This document shows, piece by piece, positions 1 to 6,114 of a DNA stretch of 17,454 nt. Made by a program: the position numbers and the translations under genes. The DNA comes from DAIOHQ01 sp036744635 (lineage in GTDB: Bacteria; Planctomycetota; Phycisphaerae; Tepidisphaerales; Tepidisphaeraceae), in NCBI GenBank assembly GCA_036744635.1, contig DAIOHQ010000086.1:1-17454 (forward strand), in the 5' to 3' direction. Numbering within the stretch: the stretch's first letter is position 1; every line of letters begins with the position of its first letter. The notes beneath the pieces were generated by a model. The model worked only from the letters and a program-made list of their open reading frames with translations, did no database searches and was not told the origin of the DNA.

Positions 1-10
1 AAGAACTCAC
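1..10 (-). CDS. Start of next leftward gene (only first three codons in window)
   Basis: Behind the tape measure stop (TAG at 21-23) the minus strand carries AGGAG at 18-22, a seven-base spacer, then GTG at 8-10. This is a well-placed ribosome binding site and start, and the stop of the tape measure gene is part of the Shine-Dalgarno sequence. Only the first codons are visible, so no product can be named. From its position it would be a tail or minor structural gene. Confidence 0.35.
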
Positions 11-20
11 GACTTCGCTC

Positions 21-1895
21 CTATCCGATGCGGACGTAGCGCTGTAGTGTTAATTGCTCGGCGGCAACGTCGGCGGGGGATGGATTGGTGTATTGATTCA
101 GTTCCTTGGAAATCTGCGGCTTCAGTTTCTCTCGGCGGTTTGCCTCATCGCCTTTTTCGTAGCTGCGGTAGGACTTGGCGCGAGTCGCGTCGATCTTATT
201 GGCCTCGTCCCGCTGTTTGGCGATTTGGTCAAGCCGATCCTGCATGAGTTGCGGCGCGTCCTTCAACTGATCCTTCGCGTCCGTCTCCATCTTGTCGAAC
301 TTAGCTTTGTTGTCGGCGCGGTATTGATCGACCTTCTTTTGATCGGCCTGTCGCCTGCGCAAGTCCTCGCGTTGCCGTGCTGCCTCAGTGGGTCCGCCGA
401 ATTCTGCGATGTCTGATTCCCGCTTAGACCGATCGCGCAATTCCTGAATCTTCTTCTCGTTCTTGCCGCCGGTGTCATCCGGGAAGGTGGTGCGGTTGTT
501 GTAATGCTCAAGCTGACGGGCCATGTCTTGATGTAGCTGCGCCTGATCTCGGTAATAGGCGCGGTTGCGGATCAGCGGCTTGTTGGCTGGCTTGTCGTCG
601 TTTTCATCGGGTTTGAACTTGACGACTGGCGGCTTCTTTGCCGCGCCTTGTGGGGTCGCTGGATGTGGGGTCACTAGTGCTGGATGTTGAGCCACGGGCG
701 GCGCTGGCACTGGCTTGGCACCGGCGGGCGGCGGGGTGGGCGCGGCGGGAGGGGCTGGCCGTGGCACTGGCAATGGTTTAGCAGCGGCGGCTGGCGCGGC
801 GGCGGTCGGTACAGGGCGAGCCTGCGCGGCTTTGCCTGTCGCCCTTACGATTGACGCATCCCCTGCGGCAAACGCCTTGTTCGCATTCTTCCAAATGTCG
901 TTAAGACTGTTGACGGTTTGTGCAGTGGCGCCACGGAGCAAATTCAGGTGCTTGATCTTCATTTCCGTGGCTCGGCCAGACGCATTCACCTGGCGATTCA
1001 TCGACGCTTGAATTTCGGCCTCGATCTCCTCGATGCGTGCCTTGCCAGCTGCCTCTACTTTCGGGTCTCCCACGACAATCTGTGTCGTCAGATATTCCCA
1101 CGCCTTGGCAAACGTGAGCATCGTCTGCGTCGATTCCTCCGTGTTAGCGGTCATCTGCCGCATGGATTCCGCGATGCGATCAAACATCCACCCCAAGGGT
1201 CCTGCAATAAGCCCACCGCTCGATGCGCTCAATTCCTCAACCGAGTTCTTCAGCTTTTCGATTCTCCCGCCAAGTGTGTCGGTTTGAGCGATTCGCTCGG
1301 CCATGCCTTGTGCCGCCAGCCGTTGAATCATCGCGAATTTCTGTTCGGCTGTTGTGGCCTGTTTCAGGATGGGGAGCTTCCTTTCGAGCGCCAGAAAGCT
1401 GCCCTGTTCGGCCTTGTAGAGCGCTTCCATCGCTGTCGGCACGTCGGTTCCCATCGCTTCGGCTAGTCCAACGGCAATTTTGGTGAAATCCTCAATCTGG
1501 TTGGCCCCGATCCCCATATTCAGGCCCAGCGACATAACATCGCGGATCAAAACCGGGCTGAGATTGGATGCGCGGGCAAGCGCATCACTGAATTCATTCA
1601 GCCGGGTGTAGTTCTCCTTGACCGATTCGCCGGTTGCGCTGAGGGTAGAGCGCAGCTTTGTCATGGATCGCTCTTGCGCGACCGCGGCTTCGATAAACTT
1701 CTCGAATCCGAAGCTGATGCCGCCGACGGCTGCCAGCCCCATGAAGATGTGCTTCATGCGGTGGCCCATCGCTTCAGTCGCTTTGCCCATGCGGTCCGTC
1801 TCGTGCTCGACTGTCTGCCGCGCCTTGCTCAGACCGGGGCGCAGTTGCGACTGGTCGGCTTTGATGATGACGAACGCTTCGCCAAGGGTGCTCAT
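21..1895 (-). CDS. Phage tail length tape measure protein
   Basis: The 624-residue product matches the N-terminal half of phage tail tape measure proteins, which set tail length and are threaded through the tail tube. Seen: a start resembling other family members (LGEAFVIIKADQSQL), amphipathic helices, a short Gly/Ala-rich hydrophobic stretch near residues 49-64, then the family-typical helical region with AVGLAEAMGTDVPTAMEAL. Roughly residues 355-425 form a Pro/Ala-rich low-complexity linker, followed by a highly charged helical C-terminus rich in K, R, D and E. At 624 residues it is short for the family, suggesting a short tail or a split gene. The ATG overlaps the previous stop as ATGA at 1892-1895, so translation is probably coupled. 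Family assignment is firm; the C-terminal half is not conserved enough to interpret. Confidence 0.85.
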   Translation of the reverse strand: MSTLGEAFVIIKADQSQLRPGLSKARQTVEHETDRMGKATEAMGHRMKHIFMGLAAVGGISFGFEKFIEAAVAQERSMTKLRSTLSATGESVKENYTRLNEFSDALARASNLSPVLIRDVMSLGLNMGIGANQIEDFTKIAVGLAEAMGTDVPTAMEALYKAEQGSFLALERKLPILKQATTAEQKFAMIQRLAAQGMAERIAQTDTLGGRIEKLKNSVEELSASSGGLIAGPLGWMFDRIAESMRQMTANTEESTQTMLTFAKAWEYLTTQIVVGDPKVEAAGKARIEEIEAEIQASMNRQVNASGRATEMKIKHLNLLRGATAQTVNSLNDIWKNANKAFAAGDASIVRATGKAAQARPVPTAAAPAAAAKPLPVPRPAPPAAPTPPPAGAKPVPAPPVAQHPALVTPHPATPQGAAKKPPVVKFKPDENDDKPANKPLIRNRAYYRDQAQLHQDMARQLEHYNNRTTFPDDTGGKNEKKIQELRDRSKRESDIAEFGGPTEAARQREDLRRRQADQKKVDQYRADNKAKFDKMETDAKDQLKDAPQLMQDRLDQIAKQRDEANKIDATRAKSYRSYEKGDEANRREKLKPQISKELNQYTNPSPADVAAEQLTLQRYVRIG

Positions 1896-2566
1896 GGGTG
1901 CATCTTTCCGCCCTGTGGGGCGCTGGTGGGTTTCGCTGCTGCGGTCGAGTTGCCGCGGCGGATCAGGTCATCAATCCATCGTGCGTGAAATTGGTACAGG
2001 GCGCGATCGTTGAAGATGGTGGCCTGCTCGACGTTGTGCGAGCTGCGCAGGTTGGCGCTGCTCTCGTGCGTCCGCATGGCCACAACCTTAAATCCGTGGG
2101 CGCTGAATGCCTCGACCATGTAGGTGTGAATTTCGGCGTCCGCGGCCGAAAAGTAGTGGCTGCAAAGCACGCTGATATCTCCGATCAATTCGGCGTCCAC
2201 CAGCGCCATCAAGTCGCCGACGTTCTTTTTGGAGAATCCCAGCGTTGCCACCCTCAGCGCATCGATTCGTTGCCGGCCGGATAGCTCGATGATGGCGGGG
2301 ATAAAGTCGGCCAGTGCATACGCGCCGGTGAGAATGCAGTGAATGGCCTCGCTGGCCTTTGGTAGCCGCGAAAGCTGCTGCACGGTGCGGTAAGACTTGT
2401 CGAGCACTTCAAATGCCCTGCGGTGGCTGGTGGTGACGGTGGCGCCCTGCTCCAGCTTCAGCTGGACGTTGGCGAGTTTGCTTTCATCGACGGCGGCGGC
2501 AAAGCCCTGCATCGGTTTGATCCGATCCATGTTGAACGGCTTTGGCTCGCGGGTGGCGCTACTCAT
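1892..2566 (-). CDS. Phage protein of unknown function, faintly PLD-like C-terminus
   Basis: This gene encodes 224 residues. I chose the ATG at 2566 because it overlaps the stop of the upstream terminase-like gene (ATGA, 2563-2566) and its own stop overlaps the tape measure start. A longer in-frame extension to 2989 would run through the terminase gene and looks like shadow sequence. The C-terminal half contains KKNVGDLMALVDAELIGDIS, an SHYF motif and then THESSANLRSSHNVEQ followed by FHARWIDDLI. The SSANL...N.E pattern recalls the second half of phospholipase D-type HKD motifs (GSaN...E), and I recall phage proteins with this layout. However, no HxK with a downstream D is visible, so an active HKD nuclease is not supported. 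Lying between terminase small subunits and tape measure, it is probably packaging- or head-related, but this is inference. Confidence 0.7.
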   Translation of the reverse strand: MSSATREPKPFNMDRIKPMQGFAAAVDESKLANVQLKLEQGATVTTSHRRAFEVLDKSYRTVQQLSRLPKASEAIHCILTGAYALADFIPAIIELSGRQRIDALRVATLGFSKKNVGDLMALVDAELIGDISVLCSHYFSAADAEIHTYMVEAFSAHGFKVVAMRTHESSANLRSSHNVEQATIFNDRALYQFHARWIDDLIRRGNSTAAAKPTSAPQGGKMHP

Positions 2567-2982
2567 TGGGGCGCTCCCGTGGCAAGGGCCCGGCGGGTCA
2601 TCGTGGCGCGGGCGAGGGGTGTCATCCCCAGCTTGCGCGTGTACTGCAGCAGCAGGTTGGCCAGCTTCATTTCGGTGCGCAAGAGCGGGTTGGGATATAC
2701 CCTGCCGGTCCTGGCCTTGTATGTCAGCCCCCCGCGGTCGATCTGCTTCTGCACGTCCAGCCAGCCGGCAAAGGTTTGGCAGTAGACGGCCAAGGCATCG
2801 CCGTCGACGCGAATCAGATACCTGGCCTCCACCAGCAGCGGCGCTACTCGGCGCCATTCCTTCGCCGCCTCCCGGCTCAAGCCCATGGGCATTGCCGGCA
2901 TTGCAGGCGCTGGCAGCGGCCGGATTGCGCGGGGGCGCCGGCCTGGTGCGGTGGTCAATTTCATGTGCGGGGTGGTGCTCAT
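2563..2982 (-). CDS. Second P27-type terminase small subunit-like protein (paralogue)
   Basis: The product has 139 residues. From LSREAAKEWRRVAPLL onward it follows the gene just upstream almost position for position: EW.R..PLL, then VDGDALAVYCQTFAGW (upstream: IDGDQLALYCQAYARW), a GG followed by a PNP-type segment (upstream: QNPYLS), then LL..Y..KLGMTP (upstream: QYLPRFGMTP). These are the hallmarks of the P27/phage terminase small subunit family, which binds packaging sites and guides the large subunit. The N-terminus is Pro/Ala-rich and lacks the RPRTPTAILALRG start seen in its neighbour. It overlaps both neighbours by ATGA. It probably arose by tandem duplication and may be a second subunit or a diverged regulator. 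Confidence 0.75.
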   Translation of the reverse strand: MSTTPHMKLTTAPGRRPRAIRPLPAPAMPAMPMGLSREAAKEWRRVAPLLVEARYLIRVDGDALAVYCQTFAGWLDVQKQIDRGGLTYKARTGRVYPNPLLRTEMKLANLLLQYTRKLGMTPLARATMTRRALATGAPQ

Positions 2983-3455
2983 TTGGCAAGCTTCAGGGGG
3001 TTTATGTCGAAACTGCGATTGAAAGCTTCAATGGAGTCTTCGGCCGGCAAATTGGATCGCACGCGCGATCGGTCGGCGGGAGTCATGCCGAAACGGGGGA
3101 GATACTGCGCCATCTGCTTCATGGCGGTAGTGGCCACCGACAAATACGGATTCTGGATCGGGTAGCCGTTGGGGGATTTCACCACTGTGCCGCCCGTGGC
3201 AAGCTCTCGCTCGGCCTCGGCCCAGCGGGCATACGCCTGGCAGTAGAGCGCCAATTGGTCGCCGTCGATCACTGTCAGCATCCCCTGGGGTAGCAGTAGC
3301 CTGACCATCCGCTCCCATTCGACTTTTGCGGCGTCTGATAGGTGGTCGGGGCACTTGGGCGCAGCTTTGGTGGGTTGCGGCTCGCTCTGGCGTGCCTTGG
3401 CGTGTTTGCTGCCTCGCAAGGCAAGAATCGCGGTTGGTGTTCGTGGTCGTGCCAT
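2979..3455 (-). CDS. Phage terminase small subunit, P27 family
   Basis: This 158-residue protein starts MARPRTPTAILALRGSK, the characteristic N-terminus of P27-family terminase small subunits (RxPtPtalk.l.Gn). It continues with CPDHLSDAAKVEWERM, IDGDQLALYCQAYARW, a GG turn followed by NGYPIQNPY, and RFGMTPADRSRVR near the C-terminus. The family recognises the packaging site and recruits the large terminase ATPase/nuclease. The ATG at 3455 is preceded by GGAG about ten bases upstream, a slightly long spacing. It is the first gene of a tightly overlapping block running left to the tape measure gene. No large terminase follows directly, which is unusual because the two subunits are normally adjacent. 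Confidence 0.88.
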   Translation of the reverse strand: MARPRTPTAILALRGSKHAKARQSEPQPTKAAPKCPDHLSDAAKVEWERMVRLLLPQGMLTVIDGDQLALYCQAYARWAEAERELATGGTVVKSPNGYPIQNPYLSVATTAMKQMAQYLPRFGMTPADRSRVRSNLPAEDSIEAFNRSFDINPLKLAK

Positions 3456-3687
3456 CGCTATTGTGCTCCGTCCTGTTGCGTCCTGCGGCGTTGTTCGCTG
3501 GCCTGCTCGATCCTGCTCATTCCTTCACTGCCTGTATGGTCCTGGTTCGGTGTAACCCCGCCCTATTTTTAGCGCGGAAATTCGCGTAAAATTGGCACGG
3601 TCTCCCTTCGGACCGTTCAACCATGATTTTCACCCCCCTACCCTACCCTACCCGGCCTCTCAGCCGGCTACCCCCGCCACACACTGG
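3456..3687. other. 232-base spacer with G-quadruplex motif and hairpins
   Basis: No gene of normal size lies here. On the minus strand, after the protease stop, come a 5-bp GC hairpin (arms 3652-3656 and 3663-3667), a four-run G-tract, and a 6-bp hairpin (ACGGTC 3597-3602 with GACCGT 3611-3616). No convincing U-run follows, so an intrinsic terminator is unproven. Two tiny minus-strand reading frames can be drawn, 35 codons from an ATG at about 3624 (after GGGGGGTGAAAATC) and 20 codons overlapping its end, but neither resembles a known protein. The spacer probably separates protease from terminase expression. Confidence 0.5.
3633..3653 (-). other. Canonical G-quadruplex motif (telomere-like G-runs)
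   Basis: On the minus strand, which is the coding/RNA-like strand for the flanking genes, four G-runs (three of GGG, one of six Gs) are separated by identical TA loops. This satisfies the standard G3+N1-7 rule with very short loops, which favours stable folding. It lies between a head-maturation protease gene and a packaging gene. It could act in the transcript or as a DNA structure. Function is inference only. Confidence 0.6.
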
Positions 3688-4317
3688 CTACGCGTTCGCC
3701 CCGATCTCGCACAGCCGCGCGCGCACTCGGTAGGCCGCGAGCCTGCCCGCGAGTGAATCATTCGCTGGCGTTGTACTGGTGGGCATGGCGCCGGCGGTGG
3801 TGTCCCTGTTGCCCGATGTCGATGCGGTATAGGCGGGGAACGTCACGGGCCCGCAGTCGTACACAGTGACGGCTCGAATCAATCGCAAGATCATCGGCCC
3901 GTTGTCATCCCACTCCTCGGCGTCGACGGTGAATGCAAAGCTGCTCCCACTCAGGTCGCCGCGGCGTAGGTGCTCCTGCACGTCCTGGCTGGTGGTGGTG
4001 TTGGCGGTGTCGATCTCGTATCGCAAGCCCTTGGCGTCCACTGATAACCGCATGGTGCCGGCGCTTGATCGGCCAAGGATCTGATTCGGATCGTGATTGA
4101 GTAATCCCCTCACGTCATCCGGCCGCGACAGTGCCTTGTCGAAGGCGCCGGGCATGATGCGTTCCACAACCGCGCTCCCGAGCTGGTACTGCGTCCCTGG
4201 TGTCCCATCATAGAACACGGCGCCATAGCCGATGATGGCTTTGCCGCGGCCGTCCCGGCGCTCGGCGAGTGTTACGGGGTTTGCGGCGGCGGTGGTGGCG
4301 GTGAACCTTCGTTCCAT
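3688..4317 (-). CDS. HK97-type phage prohead protease
   Basis: A 209-residue serine protease of the HK97 prohead family (MEROPS U35/S78-like), which trims scaffold or capsid N-termini during head maturation. Seen: GYGAVFYDG near residues 31-38, VERIMPGAFDKAL, the catalytic-histidine motif LLNHDPNQILGR (His75), the GLRYEID strand, a helix QDVQEHLRRGDLSGSSFAF containing the serine (Ser125/126), and GPVTFPAYTAST, the family's common end of the core. I chose the ATG at 4317 rather than an upstream in-frame ATG at 4416 because AAGGA lies seven bases before it and homology begins there. Its usual partners, portal and major capsid, are not adjacent. Confidence 0.9.
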   Translation of the reverse strand: MERRFTATTAAANPVTLAERRDGRGKAIIGYGAVFYDGTPGTQYQLGSAVVERIMPGAFDKALSRPDDVRGLLNHDPNQILGRSSAGTMRLSVDAKGLRYEIDTANTTTSQDVQEHLRRGDLSGSSFAFTVDAEEWDDNGPMILRLIRAVTVYDCGPVTFPAYTASTSGNRDTTAGAMPTSTTPANDSLAGRLAAYRVRARLCEIGANA

Positions 4318-4321
4318 GGTG

Positions 4322-4594
4322 TCATCCTTTGATCTTCGGAAGCCCCTCGGTGTCGGCCCGCCGGTTGAAGCTGCGGACCTGCTGGTCGATAACAGCGGCC
4401 TGCCGGCGAAGCGCATGCCCTTCGGTGGTCATCGCGACCTCCGCGGCCCGGCGCTGAATTGGATCGCTCGGCAGTCGCGCCCTTTTGGCTGCAGCGTGTG
4501 CGGCGATGCGCTTTTGGAGCAGCCGGCTGGCCTGGCGCAGCGTCGCGCCCATGCAGTCCGGTCCCTGCCGCGATAGGTTGGCGTGTTCTTTCAT
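4322..4594 (-). CDS. Small basic protein of unknown function
   Basis: A 90-residue product starting MKEHANLSRQG, rich in Arg, Ala and Gln and predicted to be mostly helical (LRQASRLLQKRIAAHAAAKRAR, then HALRRQAAVIDQQVRSFNRR). The ATG at 4594 has GAGG six bases upstream. A longer in-frame start at 4801 would run into the upstream gene and lacks support. It ends four bases before the protease start, so the two are probably cotranscribed and translated together. I do not recognise the family. Its place before the head protease and its basic helices would suit a nucleic-acid-binding or head-assembly accessory protein, but nothing visible proves this. Confidence 0.6.
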   Translation of the reverse strand: MKEHANLSRQGPDCMGATLRQASRLLQKRIAAHAAAKRARLPSDPIQRRAAEVAMTTEGHALRRQAAVIDQQVRSFNRRADTEGLPKIKG

Positions 4595-4637
4595 TGGATG
4601 CCTCGCGTTTATGGTGCTTCGTGTGCCTGTCCCCCGA

Positions 4638-5267
4638 TCACTTCTCAAGAAATTGATCGGCTTGGTATTCGCGTTCCCACGCGTCGATAATGTCGATGAA
4701 TTCCAATGACATTGGCATCGTCCCGTTAAAATTGGCTTGCCTGAACGGGTAGCCAACCGGCGATACGTCATCCTGTTCAAGCTCGCTATCAAACGCCGCA
4801 AGATTCCGGATTGCCCCCGCCGTGTTCTGCAGGGCGATGCTCAGCCGCTCGATAAGCGCCTGCCGCTCGGGCGTCCGCGCCGTTCGCACCTGCTGGCATG
4901 ACGATTTCTTCAGGGCGTCGATGCGTGATTGCTGCAGGCGGATCGCCTCGGACACAACCGCAAGCTCATTCCGCAATCGCTGATTCAACCCAAGCTCGGG
5001 CGCTGTCACGGCCTGGCCGTCCAGAAGCATCTGCGCCGCGGTCGTGGTTGCTGATTCGGCCTTCGGCGTCTGCCGCAGTTCCACCTGCAGTTGCGCCTGG
5101 CGCTTGAAAAGCTCATCCAGCTTGGCGTAGGCGGCGCGTAGCGCGGGCACGTCCGCCAGCTTCCGCGGGGCGCTCGCTGTATTCGATTCAGAAATTTCCG
5201 CTGCTTCCATCGCGGGCGAATCCGTCGTGGCGACTCCGCCGTTATCAACCTGTTTGTTCCTGGCCAT
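4638..5267 (-). CDS. Coiled-coil protein of unknown function
   Basis: A 209-residue product from an ATG at 5267 chosen for its AAGGA ribosome binding site six to seven bases upstream; an in-frame ATG at 5288 has no such site. The N-terminal ~45 residues are polar and low in order. Then a long helical region follows (PALRAAYAKLDELFKRQAQL, further LNQRLRNELAVVSEAIRLQQ, then ERQALIERLSIALQ), which looks like a coiled coil. The C-terminus is more structured (PVGYPFRQANFNGTMPMSLE, then FIDIIDAWEREYQAD). I do not recognise the family. A scaffold-like or replication-accessory role is possible; it sits between the early genes and the head protease. Confidence 0.65.
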   Translation of the reverse strand: MARNKQVDNGGVATTDSPAMEAAEISESNTASAPRKLADVPALRAAYAKLDELFKRQAQLQVELRQTPKAESATTTAAQMLLDGQAVTAPELGLNQRLRNELAVVSEAIRLQQSRIDALKKSSCQQVRTARTPERQALIERLSIALQNTAGAIRNLAAFDSELEQDDVSPVGYPFRQANFNGTMPMSLEFIDIIDAWEREYQADQFLEK

Positions 5268-5307
5268 GCCTATTCCTTCCCGGCTCATCGGCCGGGTGTT
5301 GGTGGTG

Positions 5308-5517
5308 TCAATCGTTTCGTTCGCCGCTGCATCGTGATTCGACCATCGATCGGCGATTTAGCACGCGCTCAAGTGTTCTAACGTTGGCGAGCATCTGCCG
5401 GCCGGCCCGGATGATGGGGATACGTCCGGCCTCGGCTTCGGCGCGGAGCCACGCGGCGGGAACGCCAAGCGCTACAGCGGCTTTATCGAGGGGAAGGAAT
5501 CCAGAAATCTCGCTCAC
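5308..5517 (-). CDS. AlpA/excisionase-like HTH protein (copy 2)
   Basis: A 69-residue DNA-binding protein starting at GTG 5517, with the stop of a tiny upstream frame overlapping it. The core is FLPLDKAAVALGVPAAWLRA, then EAEAGRIPIIRAGRQMLANV. This is the short winged helix-turn-helix of the AlpA/excisionase/HTH_17 group: a helix, turn, recognition helix, and a wing with GR.P..R.G. It is clearly related to the protein at 10239-10445, which shares LGVPxAWLxAEAEAGRxPxxRAG. Members bind short direct repeats near attachment sites or promoters. Which of the two is the excisionase cannot be told from sequence. Confidence 0.72.
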   Translation of the reverse strand: MSEISGFLPLDKAAVALGVPAAWLRAEAEAGRIPIIRAGRQMLANVRTLERVLNRRSMVESRCSGERND

Positions 5518-5615
5518 GTTCGTACCTTAGACGCGCTTTGAAGTACGTCAATCGAATAAACAACGGATTCCCGTTCTGTCCGCTTTCGTGTCCCGTTTCG
5601 TCCGCTTTCGCTCAT
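5514..5615 (-). CDS. Candidate 33-residue microprotein coupled at both ends
   Basis: An ATG at 5615 overlaps the stop of the upstream gene (ATGA, 5612-5615), and the frame's TGA at 5514-5516 overlaps the GTG of the downstream AlpA-like gene (GTGA, 5514-5517). It exactly fills the gap in an operon where the same overlap pattern recurs. The product is very basic and Ser/Thr/Arg-rich at first (MSESGRNGTRKRTERES), ending VVYSIDVLQSASKVRT. No family is recognised. The DNA contains a repeated GTCCGCTTTCG (5578-5588 and 5600-5610), so the stretch may instead be a repeat region read through by chance. Confidence 0.4.
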   Translation of the reverse strand: MSESGRNGTRKRTERESVVYSIDVLQSASKVRT

Positions 5616-5920
5616 TGCGGCGCCCTCCCGGTGCGCGGGTAAATCCATCGATCCGGCCAAAGCTGTCGCGCGTCAGACTTGGCGTATAACCATCGCCCGC
5701 CGATCTTCTCGGCCTCGATTGCCCCGCGGTGGTGCGCTTTTCGGAGCTGCTCTGCGGTGATAAGTGTTTGCCTCGTAAACCACGCGGCCGGCGCCCGGTC
5801 GGTGACGTCCGATGATGTTTCGCTCACATCGACGCCCAGCCGGCCCAGGACCTCGACAAGCTCGCGCGCCAGTTCGCCGGCGCGCTGCAGGTCGGAAGAT
5901 GGGGTCGGGGTGGCGTTCAT
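5612..5920 (-). CDS. Small protein with excisionase-like C-terminal domain
   Basis: A 102-residue product whose ATG overlaps the upstream stop (ATGA, 5917-5920). The N-terminal half contains a helix (LQRAGELARELVEVLGRLGV). The second half reads TLITAEQLRKAHHRGAIEAE followed by KIGGRWLYAKSDARQLWP. That pattern, a helix with a sequence 'taeqlrka..rG.I...k.ggrw.y...d', fits a MerR/excisionase-type winged HTH that reads DNA. It lies among the replication and control genes. Assignment is by pattern only; it could regulate the replication operon or assist excision. Confidence 0.6.
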   Translation of the reverse strand: MNATPTPSSDLQRAGELARELVEVLGRLGVDVSETSSDVTDRAPAAWFTRQTLITAEQLRKAHHRGAIEAEKIGGRWLYAKSDARQLWPDRWIYPRTGRAPQ

Positions 5921-6114
5921 TTCTCGCTCGGTGGATCATGCGGCGACAGCAGCGCCTCGGCGTGCTCGGCCTTCGCCAGCCAATGCGCCCGCAGCCCATA
6001 GCAGCGGCGCAGGCACTTCAGCGCCCGCCGGAATCGAATCTCCGCCGGCGGGCCCGCGCCGATTGGTGTCAGCTTGACGATCAATGGCTCGGTGTCTGTG
6101 GTGGGAGTGCTCAT
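5917..6114 (-). CDS. Small protein of unknown function in replication operon
   Basis: A 65-residue protein starting MSTPTTDTEPLIVKLTP. The ATG at 6114 overlaps the stop of the mini-A gene (ATGA), and its own stop overlaps the next start in the same way; an in-frame start at 6183 would lie inside the mini-A gene. The middle reads PPAEIRFRRALKCLRRCYGL, a short basic amphipathic region I associate loosely with small planctomycete mobile-element proteins. No domain can be named with confidence. Because of its coupling it is probably made in step with the mini-A and HTH proteins. Confidence 0.6.
   Translation of the reverse strand: MSTPTTDTEPLIVKLTPIGAGPPAEIRFRRALKCLRRCYGLRAHWLAKAEHAEALLSPHDPPSEK

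Noticed and set aside
2567..2989. N-terminal extension of the 1892-2566 gene
   Set aside because: It runs through the second terminase gene in another frame, is low-complexity, and the ATG at 2566 has the ATGA overlap seen throughout the operon.
3597..3616. Terminator hairpin in the protease-terminase spacer
   Set aside because: The 6-bp stem is followed on the minus strand by GCCAATTTTACG, without a proper U-run.
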